A DNA stretch of 64,000 nt from Ridgeia piscesae. Its lineage: Eukaryota; Annelida; Polychaeta; Sabellida; Siboglinidae. Of this stretch, positions 24,104 to 37,700 are shown one piece after another. A program made the translations under genes and the position numbers. The notes under the pieces were generated by a model that worked only from the letters and a program-made list of their open reading frames with translations, searched no databases and had not been told where the DNA came from. How positions within the stretch are numbered: position 1 is the stretch's first letter; each line of letters begins with the position of its first letter. The stretch is taken from the NCBI GenBank assembly GCA_025642075.2, contig JAODUO010000154.1, forward strand, positions 127,001 through 191,000. The letters run 5' to 3'.

Positions 24104-24640
24104 GGACATCCTTGATGGACAAGAGGGAAGATAGAAACAAAGGGTGGAGAAATGGGACTAGGGATCTGACGGGCAGAGGGAACAAAATGCGTTCAAAATG
24201 TGCTTTTGAAGAAGAGTACTTATTTCTAAAGCATTTCTTAAAACATGTATTTCTGTATTTACCAAGTTAAAAACTATTTAACTTTAAACATGTTCCGTTG
24301 CCACTCAGAAGCAGTGATGTCATTTCATGGTGGAGACATGATGCTGTATTGAACTGGGAAGTCCAGTACTCTTTGAATATATGATTAGCACTATGATCAC
24401 AATAATAACATAGCATCTCAGAAACAAATTTATTATAAAGTTATAAAGACCAATATAGGGCATATAGAATTACTGATTGCAATTTGTTAGATTTTTGGAA
24501 TCAAGTTGATGTTTTCCGGGTATGTTGGGAAATGTTACCAGCTGAAAAAACTTGGGTTTGTTTGCAGGGTAATATTTAAATGAACGATACCATATATCAG
24601 TCTGTATATATAATAAAATGCATCCATATTTTTGGAACAA
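24104..24640 (+). promoter_or_regulatory. FBH1 3' UTR with candidate poly(A) signal
   Basis: An AATAAA at 24612-24617 is the first clear polyadenylation signal after the stop codon. It lies just before the 25-bp array. The transcript end itself is not visible in sequence. Confidence 0.45.
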
Positions 24641-24653
24641 TATATTCATACAT

Positions 24654-26198
24654 GCAGTTGTACTGTATGTGTTGGCATGCGGTTGTACTGTGTGTGTTGG
24701 CATGCGGTTGTACTGTGTGTGTTGGCATGCGGTTGTACTGTATGTGTTGGCATGCGGTTGTACTGTGTGTGTTGGCATGCGGTTGTACTGTGTGTGTCGG
24801 CATGCGGTTGTACTGTGTGTCGGCATGCGGTTGTACTGTGTGTGTCGGCATGCGGTTGTACTGTGTGTGTCGGCATGCGGTTGTACTGTGTGTGTCGGCA
24901 TGCGGTTGTACTGTGTGTGTCGGCATGCGGTTGTACTGTGTGTGTCGGCATGCGGTTGTACTGTGTGTGTCGGCATGCGGTTGTACTGTGTGTGTCGGCA
25001 TGCGGTTGTACTGTGTGTGTCGGCATGCGGTTGTACTGTGTGTGTCGGCATGCGGTTGTACTGTGTGTGTCGGCATGCGGTTGTACTGTGTGTGTCGGCA
25101 TGCGGTTGTACTGTGTGTGTCGGCATGCGGTTGTACTGTGTGTGTCGGCATGCGGTTGTACTGTGTGTGTCGGCATGCGGTTGTACTGTGTGTGTCGGCA
25201 TGCGGTTGTACTGTGTGTGTCGGCATGCGGTTGTACTGTGTGTGTCGGCATGCGGTTGTACTGTGTGTGTCGGCATGCGGTTGTACTGTGTGTGTCGGCA
25301 TGCGGTTGTACTGTGTGTGTCGGCATGCGGTTGTACTGTGTGTGTCGGCATGCGGTTGTACTGTGTGTGTCGGCATGCGGTTGTACTGTGTGTGTCGGCA
25401 TGCGGTTGTACTGTATGTGTCGGCATGCGGTTGTACTGTGTGTCGGCATGCGGTTGTACTGTATGTGTCGGCATGCGGTTGTACTGTATGTGTCGGCATG
25501 CGGTTGTACTGTATGTGTCGGCATGCGGTTGTACTGTATGTGTCGGCATGCGGTTGTACTGTATGTGTCGGCATGCGGTTGTACTGTATGTGTCGGCATG
25601 CGGTTGTACTGTATGTGTCGGCATGCGGTTGTACTGTATGTGTCGGCATGCGGTTGTACTGTATGTGTCGGCATGCGGTTGTACTGTATGTGTCGGCATG
25701 CGGTTGTACTGTATGTGTCGGCATGCGGTTGTACTGTATGTGTCGGCATGCGGTTGTACTGTATGTGTCGGCATGCGGTTGTACTGTATGTGTCGGCATG
25801 CGGTTGTACTGTATGTGTCGGCATGCGGTTGTACTGTATGTGTCGGCATGCGGTTGTACTGTATGTGTCGGCATGCGGTTGTACTGTATGTGTCGGCATG
25901 CGGTTGTACTGTATGTGTCGGCATGCGGTTGTACTGTATGTGTCGGCATGCGGTTGTACTGTATGTGTCGGCATGCGGTTGTACTGTATGTGTATGCGTG
26001 ATGCATGCGGTTGTACTGCATGTGTCGGCATGCGGTTGTACTGCATGTGTCGGCATGCGGTTGTACTGTATGTGTCGGCATGCGGTTGTACTGCATGTGT
26101 CGGCATGCGGTTGTACTGTAAGTGTCGGCATGCGGTTTTACTGTGTGTCGGCATGCGGTTGTACTGTATGTGTTGGCATGCAGTTGTACTGCATGTGT
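24654..26198. repeat. 25-bp GC/TG-alternating minisatellite, about 62 copies
   Basis: The unit is GGCATGCGGTTGTACTGTGT plus GTGTC. Copies to about 25410 carry TGTGTGTC and copies to about 26000 carry TATGTGTC, in two clean blocks, with mixed units at both ends. The unit is largely alternating purine-pyrimidine and holds the palindrome GCATGC. The 500-residue ORFs on both strands are repeat artefacts. Confidence 0.97.
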
Positions 26199-26551
26199 AA
26201 ACGTTATGTTAATGTCGACATATGTTTGGTGTGAATAACAAACTATCAGTACGTGGTTTAGTTACATATCATGTAAACATAACAATTAAGTCACGTAAAT
26301 ATGTCAAAACATTGCATTAAAATATTGTTTATAATAAATGATTTCCTATATACTGTATACATCTTTAATATGGTACCTCTAATATACCACGTCATACAAG
26401 AAAACATTCGTTTGACAAAAAGTTTTTTTATTTCCACAATATTACATGATGACAGTAACTATGGATTACTCTAATGTACACTGTGTGTCCAAATCTCATC
26501 ATAAATTGTCCACAATGACATCTTAAGTGCAGCAATGATAGACACTGAACA
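26199..26551. other. Convergent intergenic spacer with a - strand poly(A) signal
   Basis: This AT-rich spacer lies between two arrays. On the - strand GGAAATAAAAAAA (about 26422-26434) gives an AATAAA that could end the SFMBT transcript, which would make its 3' UTR about 3.4 kb. This is inference from position. Confidence 0.35.
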
Positions 26552-27262
26552 TTTTCACACAAGTCTCTGTGAGCTACTGACACACATTCACACAAGTCTC
26601 TGTGAGCTACTGACACACATTCACACAGTCTCTGTGAGACTACTGACACACATTCACACAAGTCTCTGTGAGCTACTGACACACATTCACACAAGTCTCT
26701 GTGAGCTACTGACACACATTCACACAAGTCTCTGTGAGCTACTGACACACATTCACACAAGTCTCTGTGAGCTACTGACACACATTCACACAAGTCTCTG
26801 TGAGCTACTGACACACATTCACACAAGTCTCTGTGAGCTACTGACACACATTCACACAAGTCTCTGTGAGCTACTGACACACATTCACACAAGTCTCTGT
26901 GAGCTACTGACACACATTCACACAAGTCTCTGTGAGCTACTGACACACATTCACACAAGTCTCTGTGAGCTACTGACACACATTCACACAAGTCTCTGTG
27001 AGCTACTGACACACATTCACACAAGTCTCTGTGAGCTACTGACACACATTCACACAAGTCTCTGTGAGCTACTGACACACATTCACACAAGTCTCTGTGA
27101 GCTACTGACACACATTCACACAAGTCTGTGTGAGCTACTGACACAGATTCACACAAGTCTGTGTGAGCTACTGACACACATTCACACAAGTCTCTGTGAG
27201 CTACTGACACACATTCCCACAAGTCTCTGTGAGCTACTGATACATTTTCACACAACTATGAA
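26552..27262. repeat. 33-bp minisatellite, about 21 copies
   Basis: The unit is CACACAAGTCTCTGTGAGCT plus ACTGACACACATT, highly homogeneous. The 11-codon period keeps a frame open on both strands (244 and 275 residues). There is no start context, splice signal or conserved motif, so it is noncoding. It may lie in the SFMBT 3' UTR. Confidence 0.96.
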
Positions 27263-27885
27263 CTACTGACATAGACATTCACAAGAGCACGTTTCAGAAG
27301 ATGCATAGGTTGTTGTAGAAGTGTGAAATTGATGGACTGAAATTGTTTGAACTGTTTATACAAGTAAATAAGGCACTAATTCTACCATCTGACTTTTCTA
27401 AATTGTTTCCTTACCAACAATATTACCTTTCTTTGTTTGTATTCATAAATAGTACCAATCATACATTAGTTACACGTGCAACATTACATAAGTCTAACAT
27501 TTTTACTTAGTGAGAATGTGTTGATGAAAAATTACAAACGAAATCCAAAACAAAAACAACTATAAATATGAAAACAACTGACCTGGATGGTGCATTAATA
27601 ATAATAAACACTGTCAAATGGTAACTACATCCAACAAATTATGTTTAAGACACACTCCACCGCTAGAGTCACGAGATATTGCAACTGTCACCAAAGCTAT
27701 CATATGTACAGCACAGACAACCGAGACAAGACAGACCAGGAAGTAGCCTTGAGTTGGTCCCTGGTCTGTTTCTGGGAGCACTTAGTATGGCTCTTCTAGA
27801 TGACTTACAGACATCCTTTTATCAACACATTTGACTTACAGATGTGTCTCTGTGCTGTATTTGAGATTCTGTGTAGACTAGATTG

Positions 27886-28030
27886 CTGCTGACACAATGC
27901 AGGAACAGCTCCGATACAGGTGGAATATGTGTGCTGCTGACACAATGCAGGAACAGCTCCGATACAGGTGGAATATGTGTGCTGCTGACACAATGCAAGA
28001 ACAGCTCCGATACAGGTGGAATATGTGTAA
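27886..28030. repeat. 48-bp tandem repeat, 3 copies
   Basis: Three near-perfect 48-bp units contain GACACAATGCAGGAACAGCT and CCGATACAGGTGGAATATGT. The third has a single G-to-A change. Confidence 0.92.
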
Positions 28031-29047
28031 CAAATTCACAAATGTGTTTCTACACTTCGCCTGTCAACATGAAAAACTTCATAATGAAGTCTACAGCTAG
28101 AGTTCTACCATCAATCTGACTTTATTAATCACACTTGTGTGTAAAGCTTCCTCCTATGATATTGGTAAGTGCAGTGCTCAAATATAACAAGGTCTGCAGG
28201 TGTTTAGAGCCACACATGTCACTTAAATACTTCTACAAGAGGACCAAGCCATCAACATAACTTGTGATCACAGAGTCCTGCACGCACAGTACAAACGATC
28301 GCCTCAAGTCCACACTGACAACTTTGTGCATACAATTACACTTAACGAATCATTACTTGTAAAAACAACCATAAAACAACTTCCACAGAGGCCCGTCTAA
28401 GCACTTGGCTCTCACAACACACATCTATGAAAGACAGAGTCCCCTACACAGGAGGTCCACATCATCAGGCCAGGGCACACCTCCGTCTTACTTAGTGACA
28501 ACTACACTGACATCTCAAACCAACCAACATGCTCTCTCCGTCTATATACATACCTTATGTACATACTTGACAAAATATATGTACACTGTCTACAAAAATA
28601 CATGGTTATGTACACATGTACAGGTGATTGTTGAGGAAGGAACTTCCTTGAGCTAATCCACTTTGCTGCTGGCTAGAGTGTGCAGAACTCGTAGTTTGGT
28701 CACTCAAACAGGGACATATTAAATATTACATGTTAAACCTAGCATGCATTACATTCCAATTAGGCATCACATCATTTGTATTTGATTTAACGCAATTATA
28801 TTCTTGCTTTACATTTTCATTACACCACATATTCATCCTGCTCATTGCACAAACATTTCTAACATACTGCAGAAATGGAAGTCTGTAAGCCTGGCAAAGC
28901 TGACACTGTCTGAACAAAACAATCACATGTTTGTCTTTTGACATCCAGTGGCCTACGCAGGGACACGTGCCTGCTGTCACAGACAGAGACAGGCACTACA
29001 GACACACAGTCACACGACATGACACGACACACAGTGGACAGTGTCTT

Positions 29048-29208
29048 GTCACCAGCACCAGGGCACTCAGTGTGACATTGTCACCAGCACCGGGGCACTC
29101 AGTGTGACATTGTCACCAGCACCAGGGCACTCAGTGTGACATTGTCACCAGCACCAGGGCACTCAGTGTGATATTGTCACCAGCACCAGGGCACTCAGTG
29201 TGACATTG
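29048..29208. repeat. 32-bp tandem repeat, 5 copies
   Basis: The unit is GTCACCAGCACCAGGGCACT plus CAGTGTGACATT, with single-base variants. Confidence 0.92.
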
Positions 29209-29219
29209 GAGGGCATTTT

Positions 29220-29830
29220 GTTTTCACATCTACACTCAATTGGATGGATTGTTGTGATCACATCACTGACATAATAGATGGCATTTTTGTAATCACACAT
29301 TCAACACACAGATTGCACCTTGTGACTGCAACTTATTTCATCTCATGCGATCACATCACATAATATAATGGATGGTATCTTGTGGCCATATCTGTGACAA
29401 AACGAAGGAATTTTTGTGATAACATCTCCTATTTAACAGATGCTTTCTTGTGATATCAGTCTCTGATAAAATGGCATAATGGATGGCTTGTTGTGATGAA
29501 TGGATGGCTTGTTGTGATGAATGGATGGTTTGTTGTGACTGACGGACAGAATAGATGATTTCTTATGATCACATCTGACAGAATGGATGATCTATGATAA
29601 TCACATCTCTGACAGAATGGATTACTTCTTCTGATTATACCTCTGCCTAAATGATTGAGTTATTTTGATTACCCTGTACGTCTCTGCCAGAATGGATGAC
29701 ATGTAATCACATCTTTGTCAGTGAGAGAATGGATGGATTCATGTGCTTAACATCTCTGACAAAATGAATAGCTACTTGTGACAACATTCTTGATTGAATG
29801 GATAGCGTCTTGCAATAACATTTCTCATTC
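29220..29830. repeat. Degenerate ~35-bp repeats just 3' of the SFMBT stop
   Basis: Diverged words built around ACATCTCTGACAGAATGGAT and GGCTTGTTGTGATGAATGGA recur at irregular 30-45 bp spacing, with a few perfect local copies near 29480-29540. This looks like an old minisatellite. Confidence 0.65.
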
Positions 29831-29862
29831 ACATGTAAACGTTGGACACCTGATAGGAGAGA

Positions 29863-30003
29863 TTATCTGGCGAACTGCTCAAAGAAGGCCACCTTGATCC
29901 GTTCGACGTGATGACACAACTTGACGGCCGGACCAAGCTTCAGTTCAAGATGTTCTTGGATAGCAGGAAGTGTCAGCAGCAACAGAGCCTGACCATCTAT
30001 CTC
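29863..30003 (-). CDS. SFMBT: SFMBT last exon: SAM domain, C-terminal half, stop
   Basis: It encodes [20 protein letters not shown] and [20 protein letters not shown], ending EQFAR and TAA (29865-29863). Acceptor GTTGTAG at 30004. This is the canonical end of SFMBT proteins. Confidence 0.96.
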   Translation of the reverse strand, partial: EIDGQALLLLTLPAIQEHLELKLGPAVKLCHHVERIKVAFFEQFAR

Positions 30004-33000
30004 CTACAACACCAGAGAACACGCGTAAACAGTAGTAGAGCCCGACCATCTATCTCCTACAACACCAGGGAACACGCGTAAACAGTAGTAGAGCCCGACC
30101 ATCTATCTCCTACAACACCAGGGAACACGCGTAAACAGTAGTAGAGCCCGACCATCTATCTCCTACAACACCAGGGAACACGCGTAAACAGTAGTAGAGC
30201 CCGACCATCTATCTCCTACAACACCAGGGAACACGCGTAAACAGTAGTAGAGCCCGACCATCTATCTCCTACAACACCAGGGAACACGCGTAAACAGTAG
30301 TAGAGCCCGACCATCTATCTCCTACAACACCAGGGAACACGCGTAAACAGTAGTAGAGCCCGACCATCTATCTCCTACAACACCAGGGAACACGCGTAAA
30401 CAGTAGTAGAGCCCGACCATCTATCTCCTACAACACCAGGGAACACGCGTAAACAGTAGTAGAGCCCGACCATCTATCTCCTACAACACCAGGGAACACG
30501 CGTAAACAGTAGTAGAGCCCGACCATCTATCTCCTACAACACCAGGGAACACGCGTAAACAGTAGTAGAGCCCGACCATCTATCTCCTACAACACCAGGG
30601 AACACGCGTAAACAGTAGTAGAGCCCGACCATCTATCTCCTACAACACCAGGGAACACGCGTAAACAGTAGTAGAGCCCGACCATCTATCTCCTACAACA
30701 CCAGGGAACACGCGTAAACAGTAGTAGAGCCCGACCATCTATCTCCTACAACACCAGGGAACACGCGTAAACAGTAGTAGAGCCCGACCATCTATCTCCT
30801 ACAACACCAGGGAACACGCGTAAACAGTAGTAGAGCCCGACCATCTATCTCCTACAACACCAGGGAACACGCGTAAACAGTAGTAGAGCCCGACCATCTA
30901 TCTCCTACAACACCAGGGAACACGCGTAAACAGTAGTAGAGCCCGACCATCTATCTCCTACAACACCAGGGAACACGCGTAAACAGTAGTAGAGCCCGAC
31001 CATCTATCTCCTACAACACCAGGGAACACGCGTAAACAGTAGTAGAGCCCGACCATCTATCTCCTACAACACCAGGGAACACGCGTAAACAGTAGTAGAG
31101 CCCGACCATCTATCTCCTACAACACCAGGGAACACGCGTAAACAGTAGTAGAGCCCGACCATCTATCTCCTACAACACCAGGGAACACGCGTAAACAGTA
31201 GTAGAGCCCGACCATCTATCTCCTACAACACCAGGGAACACGCGTAAACAGTAGTAGAGCCCGACCATCTATCTCCTACAACACCAGGGAACACGCGTAA
31301 ACAGTAGTAGAGCCCGACCATCTATCTCCTACAACACCAGGAACACGCGAAACAGTGTAGAGCCCGACCATCTATCTCCTACAACACCAGGGAACACGCG
31401 TAAACAGTAGTAGAGCCCGACCATCTATCTCCTACAACACCAGGGAACACGCGTAAACAGTAGTAGAGCCCGACCATCTATCTCCTACAACACCAGGGAA
31501 CACGCGTAAACAGTAGTAGAGCCCGACCATCTATCTCCTACAACACCAGGGAACACGCGTAAACAGTAGTAGAGCCCGACCATCTATCTCCTACAACACC
31601 AGGGAACACGCGTAAACAGTAGTAGAGCCCGACCATCTATCTCCTACAACACCAGGGAACACGCGTAAACAGTAGTAGAGCCCGACCATCTATCTCCTAC
31701 AACACCAGGGAACACGCGTAAACAGTAGTAGAGCCCGACCATCTATCTCCTACAACACCAGGGAACACCGTAAACAGTAGTAGAGCCCGACCATCTATCT
31801 CCTACAACACCAGGGAACACGCGTAAACAGTAGTAGAGCCCGACCATCTATCTCCTACAACACAGTAAACAGTAGTAGAGCCCGACCATCTATCTCCTAC
31901 AACACACGTAAACAGTAGTAGAGCCCGACCATCTATCTCCTACAACACCAGGGAACACACGTAAACAGTAGTAGAGCCCGACCATCTATCTCCTACAACA
32001 CCAGGGAACACGCGTAAACAGTAGTAGAGCCCGACCATCTATCTCCTACAACACCAGGGAACACGCGTAAACAGTAGTAGAGCCCGACCATCTATCTCCT
32101 ACAACACCAGGGAACACGCGTAAACAGTAGTAGGGCCCGACCATCTATCTCCTACAACACCAGGGAACACGCGTAAACAGTAGTAGAGCCCGACCATCTA
32201 TCTCCTACAACACCAGGGAACACCGTAAACAGTAGTAGAGCCCGACCATCTATCTCCTACAACACCAGGGAACACACGTAAACAGTAGTAGAGCCCGACC
32301 ATCTATCTCCTACAACACCAGGGAACACGCGTAAACAGTAGTAGAGCCCGACCATCTATCTCCTACAACACCAGGGAACACACGTAAACAGTAGTAGAGC
32401 CCGACCATCTATCTCCTACAACACCAGGGAACACACGTAAACAGTAGTAGAGCCCGACCATCTATCTCCTACAACACCAGGGAACACGCGTAAACAGTAG
32501 TAGAGCCCGACCATCTATCTCCTACAACACCAGGGAACACGCGTAAACAGTAGTAGAGCCCGACCATCTATCTCCTACAACACCAGGGAACACGCGTAAA
32601 CAGTAGTAGAGCCCGACCATCTATCTCCTACAACACCAGGGAACACGCGTAAACAGTAGTAGAGCCCGACCATCTATCTCCTACAACACCAGGGAACACG
32701 CGTAAACAGTAGTAGAGCCCGACCATCTATCTCCTACAACACCAGGGAACACATGCATTATGTATACATTAAAACCTCGTTTGATTGAGAAGCAACTGGT
32801 TTCCTTATAATCTGTGATTCATTGATTTTTTGTCAGTTTTACTCAAATAAGACATACAACTTTACTAGTGGCATTGAAATAATATACATAATATCAAACG
32901 AAAAAATTATCTGTTTGAAATTTTGCGTATAATTTTCAGTGCCGGTGTCATGTTTTCTAACAAAGAATAATCAACATTATTATATATTATTGTAAGTTTA

Positions 33001-34680
33001 TACAATTAAAAAAGCATGACCAAAACATTTCACATACCTGGTCATTGAAGATCTTTGAGAGGCCGGCGCAGTCTGTTGTCTTCATGAACTCCACCACTTT
33101 CTTGACACTCCATTTGAGGGGGTTGGTCTTCAGCTGCAGGGTGTCGTGGCGGGGCGGCAGTGACATCAGCGGGGCTGTCACCTGCAACGTGATATCACGG
33201 TGACACGCTGCCCTCACTCATAAAATGTCGAGTAATTCACCTCTTGAACTGAACATGTCAGTGTAAATATTGGTTTTGAAATAAGTGAAGAGGTGAATGT
33301 GTTACATGTGTTACATGTGTTACATGTGTTACATGTGTTACATGTGTTACATGTGTTGTGTTACATGTGTTACATGTGTTGTGTTACATGTGTTACATGT
33401 GTTACATGTGTTACATGTGTTACATGTGTTATGTGTTACATGTGTTACATGTGTTACATGTGTGATCACATCTTAGCAGTTTACCTTTACTGCAGCTCAG
33501 TGTAGCCAAATAAAAACTATATTAATAATTTTTCCACGTTAATAAAATAACTATTTTCTCAAACAGCTAGCTAGCACACCAAAGTTGATACTGGTTTATA
33601 TATTCATGAAGTCCGCCTGAAATTATGTGAGTCACAAACCACAGAGAGTATGGAGAGTGGATGAGTTATACCTCTGGTGTGTCCATCTTGGCATGTATCT
33701 TGTATTTCTTAGGTGAGTCTTTGCGGGGTGACGCCAGAAGTATCTTCTGGTGTGTGCGCCGCTCAAACGTGAAGCGCGGCCGGCGAGCGCCGCGCGTACA
33801 TATCTCTGTCGGGGGCAGAATGCGGTGCATGTAGCGCCGCTTCTTGCGTGCACCAAATGAGCTGTCGCTGTTGTCATCATCGTCGTCATCATCATATTCA
33901 CGCTTCAGCGACTCCGTTCCACTGCTGGTGTCAAAGTCATCTTCGCCCTCCACCGTGTCACCGTTTGGTGCCGTGCCCTCCGCCGACATACACTTCTTGC
34001 GATGGGTCAGAATCAACTTCTTGCGTTTGCGTCGCTTGCCCGGTTTACGTTGGCCATTCTCAAGGTTGCTGTGGCCACCAGGTGGCCGGCCGATCTTACG
34101 CTTCTTCTTCTTGCCATAGTAGTGCGCTGTAACACATTGTTGTACACGTTAGAAGGCAGCTGACATAGAGACAACATTTCATTAATATCTGTTCATAGTA
34201 CTTTATAGGAAGTTTAAAATGACAGCACAAACTATGTGAAATATTGTGCATAACATTTTAAAGTTTATAAAGTATTCATGCAGTGTGGTTGTATGCTGTT
34301 CTGTTTTCCTTTTTAATATAAAAGTAACTCAGCATGAGTTGCGTGGACATAAAGTGAACATTACGACACATGATCATGTGGACATAATGACAGATGGCCA
34401 TGAAGTGAACATCATGACACATGGCCTTGCCAATGACAGAGGGACAGACACTTACTGTACTTGGTCTTGGTGAGTTGGAAGCAGCGTTCTGGACAGCGGC
34501 CGTTGACATTGTTTGGACTGACGAGGTTGGGACAACACTCGAGTCTGAGACAGACTTGACGACAGAACTGTTCTATCTGGTCGGACGTCTTACAGATGTC
34601 CACCATGGCACGGTAACTCTTGCCCTTGTATCTGCAACACGTCACATGACCACTACATGGTGCTTCTTGTCACTAAGTCA

Positions 34681-34773
<93 letters not shown>

Positions 34774-37700
34774 ATATATGCTATAGCAGATGCCAATGAA
34801 GTTAACCAACAGTTCCTAGACTCACTCTTTAATGTCGGCTGGTTGCCACAGTTCAGACAGTCAGTGAGGTGAAGTACAACTGATTATGGCTTGAAGAGAT
34901 TATTCTGGGTTAATAAATCACTTCAACTAGCAAACCAACTTTTTATATAAAAACATCTTCAAGTAAAACAAATAATCAAGAAAGGTTGGTTGTATATAAA
35001 CGTACACATACAACATGTCTTCGGTAGCTACCTAAACCGACTCAAACGCTGTCTCATTTGTTTGTTGCAGCTCTCAGCACCCAATCCACGCTGTAGCATC
35101 CACACACGCATGCATGCATAGTCATACACACATACACCACCCACCCACACATGTCCAAGAGAGCTAGACCTACTTAGCCTTGAGCACTTGTTGCTGCATG
35201 CCTGGCGTGCCACTGCCCTCCATCTGTAGCTCACGCAGGACGCGACTAGACTTGTAGGCGACGTTGATGAGCATACTGAGAACCTCCTTCATCACCAGAC
35301 ACACGTTGCCCGGCCCAATGCTCTTGGGCAGGGTCGCAATACGGCCCTTGCTGAGGAACGGACCCGAGAAGCACCGGTGGTTGAAGTAGATCTTGGGGCA
35401 GTCCGTGCTGCCTCCACTGCCACCTGCAGGTAGGATGTAGAACCTTCAGTTGCATTACTAATATGATGGGGCTCCTACACAGTGAATAGTTAAATATGAC
35501 AGAGTGCTGGTGTTAGAATGGCCTGGATGGAATAGGCATGAGACTATTAGCAGAAAACCACAGTAGGGGTTTATCAACTATTCTAATAATACACTCATGA
35601 AAACACACCTATTTCAACTCTATATCATATCAATATGGCATGTTTTTGCAAACTCTCACCCAAAATTTACTTCTGTTACACTTTAGCTCTTGTACATACC
35701 CCACCCTTTGCCCCACCCTTCTAATTACCCTGACAATCATTCTTCTATTCACCAAGCTTCTCGCCTTGTTACTCTTACTTCCTAACCATACTCACCCAAC
35801 ACCTATTCCATCTATTCACCTCACCCCTCCTAGTCACCCCACCCCTAGCCCAACTCACCCCATACCATGTCCATCTACTCACCCCACCCATTCTACAAAT
35901 CAATACCAGCCCTCTAGTCACAGTCCTCAACTCTAGTCCATAGCCCTACTCACCCTACACTTCTCATGTCTACTCATACCACCCTTCCTAGTCACCCCAT
36001 CCCTTACCCTACTCACTCCACCCCTCATCTGTCTACTCACCCCACTCATTCTACCCATACTACCACTCATAGTCACCCCATCCATAGTAATACTCACCCC
36101 ACACTTCTCCTGTCTACTCACCCCACCCATTCTACCTATACCACCCCCTCTTGGCCACCCCATCCCTAGCCCTACTCACCACGCCCCTCACCCTCCTTCA
36201 GCTTTGTGAATGTTGTTGTTGACTTCTGGTCCTGTGGTGCTGGGGCAGGTCTGTCACAAACACAGCACTCTGTGAGAGCAGGTCACACAGCAGACACCTC
36301 CTAGTTCACAGCTGACACAGCAGACACCTCCTAGTTCACAGCTGACACAGCAGACACCTCCTAGTTCACAGCTGACACAGCAGACACCTCCTAGTTCACA
36401 GCTGACACAGCAGACACCTCCTAGTTCACAGCTGACACAGCAGACACCTCCTAGTTCACAGCTGACACAGCAGACACCTCCTCATTCACAACTGACACAG
36501 CAGACACCTCCTCATTCACAGCTGACACAGCAGACACCTCCTAGTTCACAGCTGACACAGCAGACACCTCCTAGTTCACAGCTGACACAGCAGACACCTC
36601 CTAGTTCACAGCTGACACAGCAGACACCTCCTAGTTCACAGCTGACACAGCAGACACCTCCTAGTTCACAGCTGACACAGCAGACACCTCCTAGTTCACA
36701 GCTGACACAGCAGACACCTCCTCATTCACAACTGACACAGCAGAAACCTCCTCATTCACAGCGGACACAGCAGACACCTCCTAGTTCACAGCTGACACAG
36801 CAGACACCTCCTCATTCACAACTGACACAGCAGACACCTCCTCATTCACAGCTGACACAGCAGACACCTCCTCATTCACAACTGACACAGCAGACACCTC
36901 CTAGTTCACAGCTGACACAGCAGACACCTCCTAGTTCACAGCTGACACAGCAGACACCTCCTAGTTCACAGCTGACACAGCAGACACCTCTTCGTTCACA
37001 ACTGACACAGCAGACACCTCCTAGTTCACAGCTGACACAGCAGACACCTCTTCGTTCACAACTGACACAGCAGACACCTCCTAGTTCACAACTGACACAG
37101 CAGACAGCTCGTCATTCACAACCATTCCTTTCTTTATCACATCCAATTCCATATATTTCAGTTTTATTTGAAATTTTCAATTCCAGTTCCTTCCAGTCAA
37201 ATTCTACACATTCTGATGAAAAACAGAATTTCTTTCTAGCATCTTAATTTTTGATAATTACAAAGCCTAAAAATATAGACTAAATCATTGTTTTACCATG
37301 TCACATCTCTAATGTTATTCGTCAACAAACGTAAACAAGTCATTGTATCACCACACAAAAATATCTAAAGTGAGCCAATTAAAAGACAACTGTTAACGTA
37401 GGATGGACCACACAATCACAGTCCTCAACTACTACGACACAGGCACACTCCACATGACTAACCAAACAATCACTGTCCTCAACTACTACGACACAGGCAC
37501 ACTCCACATGACTAACCACACAATCACTGTCCTCAACTACTACGACACAGGCACACTACACATGACTAACCACACAGTCACTGTCCCCAACTACTACGAC
37601 ACAGGCACACTACACATGACTAACCACACAATCACTGTCCTCAACTACTACGACACAGGCACACTACACATGACTAACCACACAATCACTAGCCTCAACT

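Larger units (their letters stand above)
27263..29862 (-). promoter_or_regulatory. Probable SFMBT 3' UTR / downstream region
   Basis: A nearer - strand AATAAA lies at 28121-28126. The region holds three small arrays, listed separately, and otherwise unique sequence. ORFs of 60-84 residues have no recognisable content. Confidence 0.35.

Noticed and set aside
24470..26234. ORFs of 473-553 residues
   Set aside because: Read-through of a 25-bp array lying after the FBH1 stop codon.
30004..32752. CRISPR array
   Set aside because: Direct repeats without unique spacers, in an animal gene intron.
33844..34132. Ser/Pro-rich + strand ORFs of 91-94 residues
   Set aside because: Antisense shadows of the SFMBT linker exon at 33672-34126.
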